From the NCBI RefSeq assembly GCF_004348445.1, contig NZ_SMKV01000002.1, positions 124,001-188,000 of the forward strand: a DNA stretch of 64,000 nucleotides, given 5' to 3'. Numbering within the stretch: position 1 is the stretch's first letter; every line of letters begins with the position of its first letter. Origin of the DNA: Saccharopolyspora aridisoli. GTDB taxonomy: Bacteria > Actinomycetota > Actinomycetes > Mycobacteriales > Pseudonocardiaceae. The notes under the pieces are model-generated. The model worked only from the letters and a program-made list of their open reading frames with translations. It was not told the origin of the DNA and did not search any database. This document shows, one piece after another, positions 17,278-25,245 of the stretch. A program made the translations under genes and the position numbers.

Positions 17278-18237
17278 TCACGCCTTTCGGCTGCGACGCT
17301 CGACCCCCTTGCTGATCCCTTGCCTGGTGATCTCGAAGCGCACGGGCAGCCTGCCGATCATGATCAGGACGAGGATGAGCAGGATCAGCACGATCCAGCC
17401 GCTCCACCCGAGCAGGCCGACGCTGGCGTTGTCGACGGGGTGACCGGCCTGGCTGAAGATCACCGCCATCGTTCCCGCTGAGTTGAGGAAGCCGTGTGCG
17501 ATCGCGGCCGGCCACACGCTGTCGGAGGCGAGCCTCAACCAGCTCAGCAGGGTTCCCACGAGCACGCAGAAGCAGCCCATCATCAGGAAGGACACCACGA
17601 TCGGAACCGTGGGGTAGTTGTAACCGAGGAGCAGAATCGGCGCGTGCCAAAGCCCCCACAGAACACCTGTGGTGAGGAAGGAACCTGGCTGGCCCAGCGG
17701 CAGCAGGGCTTTGGTCAGGTACCCGCGCCAACCGAGTTCTTCGCCGAGCGCCGGCAGCGTGTGCACCCATCCGAACAGGAAGACCTGGGCGAGCTGGGTC
17801 AGCGCGAGCGCCGTTGGTGAGGTCTGGTTCTGCTCACCGACGACGGTGGCGCCGAACTGCTCCACGAGCCCCGAGAACCCGGTCCAGTCCGACTTGTAGA
17901 CGCCGAGCAGGTAGCCGACCAGCAATGCGAGCAGCACTGCCAGCAGGGGCCCGACGCACCCCAGGACGGCGTATCTCCACCAATTCTTGATCCCGCCGGG
18001 GTTGGTGAGTCCCAACGCGCGCAACGAGGCGCTGCTCGGACTGATCCACTTGGTGACCACCACTGCCGCGACGGAAGGCATCAACATCATGAGGGTGAGA
18101 GCGACCGGCGCCCATTCCCACGACAGTCCTTCACCGGTCAGCCACATCGGCGTGGTCAGCAACCAAGCAGGCGCATAGGCGAGAACCACGAAGTAGACGG
18201 TGCCGCGAACATCCACTCGATCACGTTCGAGAACCAC
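17278..18237 (-). CDS. CPBP-family intramembrane metalloprotease (CAAX protease-like)
   Basis: About 319 residues with around eight hydrophobic segments. Motif 1 is EELGWRGYL (catalytic Glu pair), motif 2 is GLWHAPILL, and motif 3 is AIAHGFLNSAG with a metal-ligand His. Bacterial CPBP (Abi) proteins are intramembrane proteases, some linked to peptide self-immunity; none of those partners is nearby. I use GTG 18237 because translating further upstream runs through the hairpin repeat at 18296-18337, which is unlikely to be coding. The exact start is uncertain. Confidence 0.85.
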   Translation of the reverse strand: MVLERDRVDVRGTVYFVVLAYAPAWLLTTPMWLTGEGLSWEWAPVALTLMMLMPSVAAVVVTKWISPSSASLRALGLTNPGGIKNWWRYAVLGCVGPLLAVLLALLVGYLLGVYKSDWTGFSGLVEQFGATVVGEQNQTSPTALALTQLAQVFLFGWVHTLPALGEELGWRGYLTKALLPLGQPGSFLTTGVLWGLWHAPILLLGYNYPTVPIVVSFLMMGCFCVLVGTLLSWLRLASDSVWPAAIAHGFLNSAGTMAVIFSQAGHPVDNASVGLLGWSGWIVLILLILVLIMIGRLPVRFEITRQGISKGVERRSRKA

Positions 18238-18295
18238 GGAGGCATTTTGCCAAGGATTTCTGAGTTCTTGCTGAGTACGGCTCGATGGCACGAGA

Positions 18296-18337
18296 ATGGG
18301 GACCTTCGTGCCATTCACATGGCAGGAAGGTCCCCAT
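18296..18337 (-). terminator. 19-bp hairpin made of two inverse copies of the dispersed repeat, after the PBP gene
   Basis: Arms 18296-18314 and 18319-18337 pair at 18 of 19 positions with the 4-base loop TCAC. Both arms carry ATGGCA(G/C)GAAGGTCCCC or its complement. It lies 13 bp beyond the PBP stop at 18350. The tight loop and long stem make a terminator or 3'-end stabiliser very likely. Confidence 0.8.
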
Positions 18338-18349
18338 CCTCACATCCAT

Positions 18350-20473
18350 TTACGGCGCCGGTGCCGCGGGCGGCGCCGCGGGGGGCGGTGGTGTTCCCGG
18401 CAGAGCGACGACCGGTAGGCCGCTGTGGATCTTGGTCATCGCGTCGAACCACGTTCGCGCAGGCACCTTGCCGCCGTAGATGTTGCCGCCACCGCCGCAC
18501 AGGTAGGGCGGCGAGTCTCCGCCACCGTCGCAGATGCCTTCCGGGCGCTTGCCGTCGGAGTAGGTCAGCACGGCACCGGCCATCTGCGGGGTGGCCGCCA
18601 AGAAGGCTGCGGACTTGTGCTCCTGGGTCGTACCGGTCTTCCCGATCATCGGGCGCGCCCACTGGACGGCCTGCGCCGCCGCGCGGGAGGTTCCCTCGGT
18701 GTCGTCCTTGCTCAGCCCTTGCGCGAGAGCGGTCGCCACTGCCGGTGCCACCGCCTGCTCGCAGGCGGGCTCGCCGAGCTGCACCGGGTTGCCGTAGCGG
18801 TCCTTGACCTCTTCAATCGGGGTCGGCGGGCAGTAGACGCCATCGCTCATGATCGTGGCCGCGACGTTGGAAAGCTCCAGCACGCTCGTCGGCGTGAAGC
18901 CGAGGGTGAAGGATCCGTTGTTGCGCCGCTTGATCGAGTCGCCCAACGAGGGCCCGTTCGAGCCGTCGTCCTTGAGCGTCGAACCCAGCGAGTTGACACC
19001 GTTGATGCTCTTGCGCATGCCGAGCTTGGCGGCCATGTCGACGGCGTTGTTCAGGCCGGCCCGTTCCAGCAGCGCCACGAAGCCGGTGTTCGGCGAAGTC
19101 GCCAACGCCATCTGCAGCGTTCGCGGTCCCGGCCTCACGCCATCGGCGTTGTGCACGGTGTAGGGCGCCTGCCCGTTCTTGTAGATGCGTGAGGTGTAGC
19201 TGGCGGGGACATCGATCGTGTCGTAGATGCTCATGCCGCGCTCGATCGCAGCCCCGGCGGTGAAGATCTTGTAGATCGAGCCCGCGCCGAAGGGCTGCAC
19301 ACGGCTGACGATGTCGTAGGCCGTCTGACCCTTGCTCGGGTCGTTGCCGAAGTCGCGGTTGGCGACCAGGGCGCGGACCTTGTGCTTGTCCTTGCCCGGT
19401 TCGACGACCGACATGGCGTTGGCGATGCCTTCGGTCTGGGTCGGGACCTGCTTCTGGGCGGCCTGCTTGGCGGCGTCGGAAGCGGTGCGGTCCAGGGTGG
19501 TGCGCACGGTGTAGCCGCCGACCTTCAGCTTGTCGGTGTCGATGCCGTAGCGCTCGAGGTAATCCCGGACGTAGGTGCAGAAGAAGCCGTCGGTGGTGCC
19601 GTCGCCGATGCCGACGCACCCGTTCGGGGGCCGCCCCAGCGGCGACAAGACGCCCAAGGGCTCCTTCTTCGCGATCTCAGCGTCTTCCTCGGTGATGCGG
19701 ATGTCGTTGTTGCTGTCGGCCATCAGGTCGATGACCAGGTTGCGCCGGGCCAGCGCGTCCTGCGGGTTGCTGTTGGGGTTCAGCGAACCGGGCTGGTTGA
19801 CCACAGCGGCCAGCAGCGCCGCCTGGGCGATCGTCAGCTTGTCAGGAGTGGTGCCGAAGTAGGTCTGAGAAGCAGCGCCCACCCCGAAGGTCTGGTTGCC
19901 GAAAGGCACCACGTTGAGATACCCGGTGAGGATCTCTTCCTTGGACATGGTGCGTTCCAGCTCGACGGCGATTTTGGCTTCGCGGAGCTTGCGGGCGACC
20001 GTGGTCTCCTTGGCCTGCTCCGCCTCCAATTCGGTGGTGGCCGAGACGTGCACCAGGTAGTTCTTCACGTACTGCTGGGTGATCGTGGACGCGCCCTGCG
20101 CGGTCTCGCCGCTGCTGATGTTCGTCGCGAGTGCGCGGATCGTGCCGTGCCAGTCGACGCCGCCGTGATGCCAGTAGCGCTTGTCCTCGACAGCGGTGAT
20201 GGCAGCCTTCATGGTGTCGGCGATCTGCTCCGGGTGTGTTTCTACCCGGTAGTCCTTGAAGAAGTAGGCGATGGGTTTGCCGTTGCGGTCGGTGACGGTC
20301 GACACCTGCGGCATTTCGCGTTTGGCGAGCGAACTCGACATTTTCGCCATGGCATGGGTGGTCTGGTTGACCATCGCCCCAGCCCCGGTCGCAACTGGCA
20401 GCAGTAGAGCCGCCACGAGTACGCCGGCTAGGACGCACAGTCCGAACATCTTCAACAGCACGCCGCTGCGCAC
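18350..20473 (-). CDS. Class A penicillin-binding protein (glycosyltransferase/transpeptidase)
   Basis: About 707 residues. There is a short cytoplasmic N-terminus, one membrane anchor (MFGLCVLAGVLVAALLLPVA), a GT51 glycosyltransferase (EDKRYWHHGGVDWHGT, GASTITQQYVKN, RKLREAKIAVELE) and a transpeptidase with SxxK in GAGSIYKIF, SxN in SPNTGF and KTGT in IGKTGTTQEH. It polymerises and crosslinks peptidoglycan outside the membrane. The tail is Pro/Ala-rich. GTG 20473 is preferred, preceded by AGGGG; TTG 20491 is possible. It is alone, divergent from the small gene at 20764. Confidence 0.93.
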   Translation of the reverse strand: MRSGVLLKMFGLCVLAGVLVAALLLPVATGAGAMVNQTTHAMAKMSSSLAKREMPQVSTVTDRNGKPIAYFFKDYRVETHPEQIADTMKAAITAVEDKRYWHHGGVDWHGTIRALATNISSGETAQGASTITQQYVKNYLVHVSATTELEAEQAKETTVARKLREAKIAVELERTMSKEEILTGYLNVVPFGNQTFGVGAASQTYFGTTPDKLTIAQAALLAAVVNQPGSLNPNSNPQDALARRNLVIDLMADSNNDIRITEEDAEIAKKEPLGVLSPLGRPPNGCVGIGDGTTDGFFCTYVRDYLERYGIDTDKLKVGGYTVRTTLDRTASDAAKQAAQKQVPTQTEGIANAMSVVEPGKDKHKVRALVANRDFGNDPSKGQTAYDIVSRVQPFGAGSIYKIFTAGAAIERGMSIYDTIDVPASYTSRIYKNGQAPYTVHNADGVRPGPRTLQMALATSPNTGFVALLERAGLNNAVDMAAKLGMRKSINGVNSLGSTLKDDGSNGPSLGDSIKRRNNGSFTLGFTPTSVLELSNVAATIMSDGVYCPPTPIEEVKDRYGNPVQLGEPACEQAVAPAVATALAQGLSKDDTEGTSRAAAQAVQWARPMIGKTGTTQEHKSAAFLAATPQMAGAVLTYSDGKRPEGICDGGGDSPPYLCGGGGNIYGGKVPARTWFDAMTKIHSGLPVVALPGTPPPPAAPPAAPAP

Positions 20474-20729
20474 GCCAGCCCCTATCACCAAAGTGTCCGC
20501 AAGATCCGGCCGCCGACCGCGCCAAGTGGCGCGAACCCTCGCTCCCGCTCACCGATTCCAGCCGCCGGGAAGAACCACCGGCTTCCACTGCCCGGAAGCA
20601 ATCGGCATCCGTTTCGCTTTGCCGTCAACCAGTTCGTTGATATCACACCTGTCCGCGCGCTCAGCGTGCTGCCGAACAACTGAATTCGACTCGAAACCAA
20701 CACGGAAACAGGTCGAGCAACTACACTTC

Positions 20730-20750
20730 GTGACAGAAGGGTTCCCTTGC
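20730..20750. repeat. Dispersed repeat copy in the 5' region of the 20764 gene
   Basis: GTGACAGAAGGGTTCCCTTG is a close variant of the window-wide repeat, here placed 14 bp before a start codon rather than after a stop. Confidence 0.55.
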
Positions 20751-20763
20751 TCGCGGAGGAAAC

Positions 20764-21141
20764 ATGACCGATCCGTTCCTGGATTCGCTCGCCAGCGCCC
20801 TGGGCGGGCAGGCGGCCACCGCGCTGGGTGCCGCTGGGACGATGGCGTTGGCGAAGGTCCGCGGATTGCTTCGCCGCAGGTCGCAGCAGGACCCTGAAAC
20901 CCAGGTGGCCTTGGAGGCCGCCGAGCGCGACGACGCGGGCCCGGCTCAGGTCACGGCACTGGCGGAGCGGCTGGACCTGGTGTGCTCAGAAGACGAGGAG
21001 TTCGCCGAACTGCTGCGCCGCGAAGGCGCCGCCGTGCACGACGAGATCACGGCGTCGGACAACGTCGTCAACATCAACAACGGTCAGGTCAAGAATTTGG
21101 TGCAGACCCGCGAGATCAACGGCGGGATCACCTTCAACTAG
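20764..21141 (+). CDS. Small actinobacterial protein with C-terminal amyloid-signalling-like motif
   Basis: A 125-residue soluble protein of unknown function. Residues 1-95 are helical and Ala/Leu-rich (LASALGGQAATALGAAGTMA, LAERLDLVCSEDEEFAELL). The last ~25 residues switch to an Asn/Gln/Gly-rich beta-type sequence ending NGQVKNLVQTREINGGITFN. Many actinobacterial small proteins share this plan, with a tail of the type G-x-V-x-Q-x-R-D-x-x-G-x-x-F; such tails resemble RHIM-like bacterial amyloid signalling motifs paired with NLR-type ATPases. That link is inference: no NLR gene is nearby. GGAGGA precedes the ATG. Confidence 0.7.
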   Translation: MTDPFLDSLASALGGQAATALGAAGTMALAKVRGLLRRRSQQDPETQVALEAAERDDAGPAQVTALAERLDLVCSEDEEFAELLRREGAAVHDEITASDNVVNINNGQVKNLVQTREINGGITFN

Positions 21142-21559
21142 TGCGCTGATCCGACTGGTCGAGCCCAGCGAGATACCGGTTGTACTCGGCCAGCTCCGGA
21201 TCTTCATCCGGATCGACAGGCGGCGCCGGAGGCGGCACCAGCGGCCGTGACCGGCGTCGTTCCGGTCCTTCGGACGGCGCTGTGGCGGTGTCCTCCTCTT
21301 CCTCGGACTCGACGCTGCTCGCGGGTTCGGCCTCGCCGCGCTGCTGCGCGAAGTCCATGCGGATCATCTTGATCCAGAGGAAGATCGTGAAGGCGCCGAA
21401 CAGCGGCCACTGCAGCGCATAGCCGAGGTTCTGGAAGCTCCCCCCGGCCTCGTGCGCGCGATCCCACTGCCACACGGCGAGGAAGCCGGTGGCGATCGTG
21501 GCCACGATGAACAGCGCATGCAGGAGCAGCCAACGTGGGGTCATCAGGCTGCGCAACAC
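21134..21559 (-). CDS. Conserved actinobacterial single-domain membrane protein, function unknown
   Basis: About 141 residues. The N-terminus LRSLMTPRWLLLHALFIVAT begins a transmembrane helix followed by GFLAVWQWDRA and a second helix (WPLFGAFTIFLWIKMI). A cytoplasmic, acidic, Pro-rich tail ends in ELAEYNRYLAGL, a pattern that recurs at the end of this actinobacterial family. I chose GTG 21559 because family members begin with a short MLR-like start before TPRW. It overlaps the 3' end of the convergent gene by 8 bp. No known enzyme motif is present. Confidence 0.75.
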   Translation of the reverse strand: MLRSLMTPRWLLLHALFIVATIATGFLAVWQWDRAHEAGGSFQNLGYALQWPLFGAFTIFLWIKMIRMDFAQQRGEAEPASSVESEEEEDTATAPSEGPERRRSRPLVPPPAPPVDPDEDPELAEYNRYLAGLDQSDQRTS

Positions 21560-21743
21560 GCACCCGATTCTAGGTGCTCCCGCTGTACGGCGACGGCCCG
21601 GCACCGCTGCCCCCGCGTCTCAGCCACTGTGCCCGACCTCGGTCGTCTGCCCGAGCCCAAGGAACTCCTGCTGGTGAATGCGCAGGTCAGAAAGGTCTTC
21701 TTCGATCGTGGCCGTGCGGCGGGTGATCGGGAGGTTCCCTCGC

Positions 21744-22913
21744 TCACGCCCACCGGCGGCCGGCCAGGGCGCGGCAGGCGAGCAGCAGTGCGCCCGTGAT
21801 CGCGAAGGTCACGGGGTAGCCGGATGCGGCGATGAGGACTCCGAACCCGATCGCGCCGAGTCCGTGACCTCCGTCGTAGGCGATGTTCCAGGCGGTGCTC
21901 GCGGTTGCCGAGTCGGCGCGTTCCAGCATGAGGATGAGGGTCGTGTTCTGAACGGCACCGAAGCCGGTGCCGAACACCGCCGCGCCTGCCAGCGCCACCG
22001 GGTCGGCAGTCCACGCGGCCAAGGCCAGCAGCAGCACTCCGAAGCCGCCGAACAGCACCGATGGCGCGAGGACGCCCTGCTGCCCGAATCGGTCTCCCAG
22101 GTGCCCGGCGAGCCACCGGCCGAGCATGGTGGCGGCGGCGAAGATCAACAGCGCTGGCGGTGCGACCGACGGGCTGACCGCCAGCGGCAGGAACGCCGTC
22201 AAACCCCCTGCCGCAGCCGTGTTGACCGCCATGACCGTCCAGGAGGGCAGCAGCGCGACCGGCCGGGCCTGCGTTCCTCGCTCCTGGTCGCGGATGCGCA
22301 CCCGCTCGATGCCCAGGATCGTCAGCGCGGCGAGGACGGGGATCGCACCGGCGGCCCAGAACAGGGGGCCGAACCCGATCCGGCCGCTCAACCACACCCC
22401 GGTAGGCAGGAGGGCTACGTTGGGCAGGCCGATGGCGAGGCCGTAGTAGGCGGCCGCCCGGCCTCGTTGTGCGAGGGGCACCAGTTCCGCGGTCAGCGCC
22501 GAGCCGGTGACCGTCAGCACCCCGAACCCGATTCCGCGCAGCGCCGAGACTCCGAGCAACACCCACATGTCGCTGGAGAGCGCGAACAGCGGTGTCGGCA
22601 GTCCGATCATCGCGGTTCCCAGGGCGAACAGCCCGCGGCAGTCCATCTTCCTGAGCAACCATGGCATCGCCAGCTGCGCGAGCACCGTGACCAGCATGAA
22701 CACCGCGTTCGTCGCACCCGCTGCGATCTCGCCCGCACCTCCGGCCACTGCCCACAACGGCACCACGGGCAGGAGCAGGGCATACCCGGAGAACCCTCCG
22801 ACCGTCGCGATCAGCAAGTAGCGGAACGAGCGCTGCCCTAGCGGGGTCCGGGATCCGGTCGAGAAGGGTGTACGCACCTGCTCTTGATAGGTGGTGGACC
22901 TTCGCCTGTCCAT
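21744..22913 (-). CDS. MFS transporter, probable drug/metabolite exporter
   Basis: A 389-residue major facilitator with 12 predicted segments, starting SFRYLLIATVGGFSGYALLL. The MFS motif-A-like loop is present as LLRKMDCRGLFALGTAM, and GRWLAGHLGDRFGQQG carries the second-half equivalent. The size suits the DHA-type 12-TM class. ATG 22913 has GAGG five bases upstream; longer frames upstream have no ribosome-binding site and would run into the divergent peptidase promoter. The substrate is unknown. Confidence 0.88.
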   Translation of the reverse strand: MDRRRSTTYQEQVRTPFSTGSRTPLGQRSFRYLLIATVGGFSGYALLLPVVPLWAVAGGAGEIAAGATNAVFMLVTVLAQLAMPWLLRKMDCRGLFALGTAMIGLPTPLFALSSDMWVLLGVSALRGIGFGVLTVTGSALTAELVPLAQRGRAAAYYGLAIGLPNVALLPTGVWLSGRIGFGPLFWAAGAIPVLAALTILGIERVRIRDQERGTQARPVALLPSWTVMAVNTAAAGGLTAFLPLAVSPSVAPPALLIFAAATMLGRWLAGHLGDRFGQQGVLAPSVLFGGFGVLLLALAAWTADPVALAGAAVFGTGFGAVQNTTLILMLERADSATASTAWNIAYDGGHGLGAIGFGVLIAASGYPVTFAITGALLLACRALAGRRWA

Positions 22914-23020
22914 TCGGCCTCGTCGAGAACCTTCCGAGATGTCCCCTCTTGGCCGATTGTGCGCTTTCTGTCGATCGACTTGTCTGGTTCCCCGTTTCGG
23001 CAACGGCAAGGAGTCCGGCA
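22914..23020. promoter_or_regulatory. Divergent promoter region of MFS exporter and M14 peptidase
   Basis: 107 bp between two divergent starts must hold both promoters. AAGGAG at 23008-23013 serves the peptidase. I see no clear operator palindrome. Confidence 0.4.
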
Positions 23021-24265
23021 ATGCAGAGATGGCAAGCACTGGCGTTGGCGGGTGTCGCGGTAGGCACCGCGCTGGTCCCCGCGACCGCAGGAGCACCACC
23101 GACCATGGCCGCACCACCCCCGTGCAGCGAGGAGCCTCGGGAGAACCCGATCACCGAGTTCACCAGCTACGACGAAATGCTGGTGGAGCTCGACCGCATC
23201 GAACGCGTCAGCGCCGGCCGCGTGGCCGTTGAAGACGTGGGCGCTTCCAACAAGGGCCGCGACGTGATGCTCGCGCGCGTGGGCACCGGGCCCAAGGTCG
23301 TGTTCGTCACGGCCGAGATCCACGGCAACGAGAAGACGGGCCCTGACGCCCTGCTCGACATCCTCGACTACTTGGGCACGTCGGACTCCACCACCGCGCA
23401 GCGAATCCGTGACCAGCTGACGGTGGTCGCCATGCCGAAGATCAATCCGGACGCCGGTTCTCTCGACCGGCGCGGCAACGACATGACCTGGCAGGAAGTT
23501 CAGTCCCGGTTCCCCCAGCTGGCCACGTCGCCACCACCGTGGAACTACATCACCGATCAGCGGCAGGGCGACGATTACTCGCATCGGCCGGGATTCGACG
23601 TCAACCGCGACTACCACCCGGACCTGGCGTACCAGCCGCAACCGCAGGACTTCCCCGGCAGCAGCGATCGGCCCGGCTGGTTCATCACCCCGGAGACGCA
23701 GACGGTCCGCGACGTCTACACGGGACTGCAAGCCGAGTTCGGTGCGGTTGACACCTATGTCGACCTTCATCATCAGGGAGCCTGCTACACGGTTCCCGGA
23801 ACTGACAGGTTCGTGACCATGAGCCTGTCCGGCAAGTTCGTCGCGGACCCGGATACGCCCGAAGGTGCCGCCTTCGCCGAGTTCGCCGACAGCTATCGCC
23901 CGGAGTACTCCAAGCAACTCAACGTCGCGGCTTACAACGCGCTTCAAGACGCTGCGGAGCGCAATCCCGACTTCGGCGACATCACGTTGTACCCGCAGGA
24001 CATCAACCTGCCCGGGACGGGTCTCGGAGCCTTCCAGCTCAACGGCAGCGGCGCCGTTCTGTTCGAAGTGCGCGGCCAGACCCAGACGCTCGGTGAACAA
24101 CACCGCGAAATGCTCACGCGGACCGTTTACATCGGTCTGGACGGGATCCTTTCGTCCATCGCCTCGGGCGAGGTGACCCAGCTCGACCCGGCCGCCTACG
24201 ACCAGATTCCGCCGACCGACCGCGGCCAGCGGACACTGCAGGGGACGACCGACATCGAGGACTGA
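23021..24265 (+). CDS. Secreted M14-family zinc carboxypeptidase
   Basis: A 414-residue exported metallopeptidase. A signal peptide (MQRWQALALAGVAVGTALVP, likely cleaved near ATAGA/AMAA) precedes an M14 domain. The first zinc ligands are H and E in TAEIHGNEKTGPDAL; the Arg/Asn region includes NPDAGSLDRRGND and DVNRDYHPD; the second zinc His is in VDLHHQGACY; a conserved Glu late in the domain (VLFEVRGQTQ) is the likely catalytic base. AAGGAG precedes ATG 23021. It probably trims peptides or cell-wall material outside the cell. Confidence 0.9.
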   Translation: MQRWQALALAGVAVGTALVPATAGAPPTMAAPPPCSEEPRENPITEFTSYDEMLVELDRIERVSAGRVAVEDVGASNKGRDVMLARVGTGPKVVFVTAEIHGNEKTGPDALLDILDYLGTSDSTTAQRIRDQLTVVAMPKINPDAGSLDRRGNDMTWQEVQSRFPQLATSPPPWNYITDQRQGDDYSHRPGFDVNRDYHPDLAYQPQPQDFPGSSDRPGWFITPETQTVRDVYTGLQAEFGAVDTYVDLHHQGACYTVPGTDRFVTMSLSGKFVADPDTPEGAAFAEFADSYRPEYSKQLNVAAYNALQDAAERNPDFGDITLYPQDINLPGTGLGAFQLNGSGAVLFEVRGQTQTLGEQHREMLTRTVYIGLDGILSSIASGEVTQLDPAAYDQIPPTDRGQRTLQGTTDIED

Positions 24266-24333
24266 TCCCGATCACCGCTGCGCTGTCGTTGACAACCAGC
24301 GGCGTGACTAGAGCGACCCGGGAATCGGGAGGA

Positions 24334-24352
24334 GGCAGGAAGGTTCCCATGC
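24334..24352. repeat. Dispersed repeat copy
   Basis: GGCAGGAAGGTTCCCATGC, a consensus-like copy between the convergent M14 peptidase and the Ala/Pro-rich gene. It has no partner arm here. Confidence 0.7.
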
Positions 24353-24408
24353 TCCGCAGGTACTCCACGCGACCTTCGGGCACGGGCGTGATGGTTCAGG
24401 AGAGCGGG

Positions 24409-24438
24409 TCGTTGTCGTCCCCGCTGGGACGACAACGA
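24409..24438 (-). terminator. Perfect 13-bp hairpin after the Ala/Pro-rich gene
   Basis: TCGTTGTCGTCCC (24409-24421) and GGGACGACAACGA (24426-24438) pair perfectly around CGCT. It abuts the leftward stop at 24440 and can also serve the convergent peptidase gene. Confidence 0.75.
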
Positions 24439-24439
24439 G

Positions 24440-25138
24440 TCACTCGTCGAGTTCCTCGAGCGCCGCCTCGGCAGCTTCGAGCTCGGCTCGGAGCTGCTCG
24501 ACGCGTGCGCGGTGCTGTTCGCGTGCGGCTTCGATCAGCGGCTCGACGGCCCCGGCGACGTCGTCGTGCAGCAGTTTCGCCGCCTGGGCGACGGCGTTGG
24601 CCGGCACCTGGGTGGGTTTGACCAGTTTCCGCTTGGCGTTGGCGACCTCGACGCTCCACTGACCGTCCTGGTCAGCGGTGAGCGTCACGACGGCACCGCC
24701 GACCGGCTGCTTGACCTGTCGCGGTTTGCGCCGTGCCGCAGCGGTGTCGGCGGGTTTGGCCGTGGCCTCGTTGCTCGGCTTGGCGGCGGGAGCTGGCGCC
24801 GGTTTCGCCGCGGGCTTCTCGACCGGCTTCGTCTCGGTCACCCGACTCGGTGTGCTCGCCGGAGTTCTCGCGGCGGGTTTGGCCGGCTCCGGCGTCGGCT
24901 TCTTGCGAGGCGGCTTGACCTGGGTGACTTCTGCGGTGGAGAAGGACAGGACGTCCTTCGAACCGGCCGGGCGGACCTGGATGAAGTCCCCTTCGGCCGG
25001 TTCGCCGAGCGCGATCACCTTCCCGGAGCGCCCTTCTTGGACTCCGACGGCAGAGCTGGTGAACCACACCGTCGGCGTGGTTCCAGCGCTGAGCTCCTCG
25101 CGGATTGTGCGCAGTTCATCGGACGACAGCGGTGACAT
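24440..25138 (-). CDS. Ala/Pro/Lys-rich conserved actinobacterial protein (DUF6319-like)
   Basis: A 232-residue soluble protein in three parts. The N-terminal ~75 residues form a compact domain (SSDELRTIREELSAGTTPTV, GKVIALGEPAEGDFIQVRP). A ~75-residue Pro/Ala/Lys linker follows. The C-terminal ~80 residues (GQWSVEVANAKRKLVKPTQV, then a charged helix ending EAAEAALEELDE) look like a DNA- or protein-binding coiled segment. I recall similar proteins as DUF6319, but that label is from memory. No function is known. It is a single gene ending in a strong hairpin. Confidence 0.75.
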   Translation of the reverse strand: MSPLSSDELRTIREELSAGTTPTVWFTSSAVGVQEGRSGKVIALGEPAEGDFIQVRPAGSKDVLSFSTAEVTQVKPPRKKPTPEPAKPAARTPASTPSRVTETKPVEKPAAKPAPAPAAKPSNEATAKPADTAAARRKPRQVKQPVGGAVVTLTADQDGQWSVEVANAKRKLVKPTQVPANAVAQAAKLLHDDVAGAVEPLIEAAREQHRARVEQLRAELEAAEAALEELDE

Positions 25139-25245
25139 CGCCGCCCCTAGCTAGGTGCGCCCCTGAAGGGGCTGCTCGACAGTGACTCGATCACCATATC
25201 GAACGCCCGTGCGAAGCTTCAACGGGGTGGGGCGATCCAATCACA

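Noticed and set aside
21544-23163. A 539-codon frame overlapping the MFS transporter on the same strand
   Set aside because: Arg-rich with no hydrophobic segments; the other frame gives a complete 12-helix transporter.
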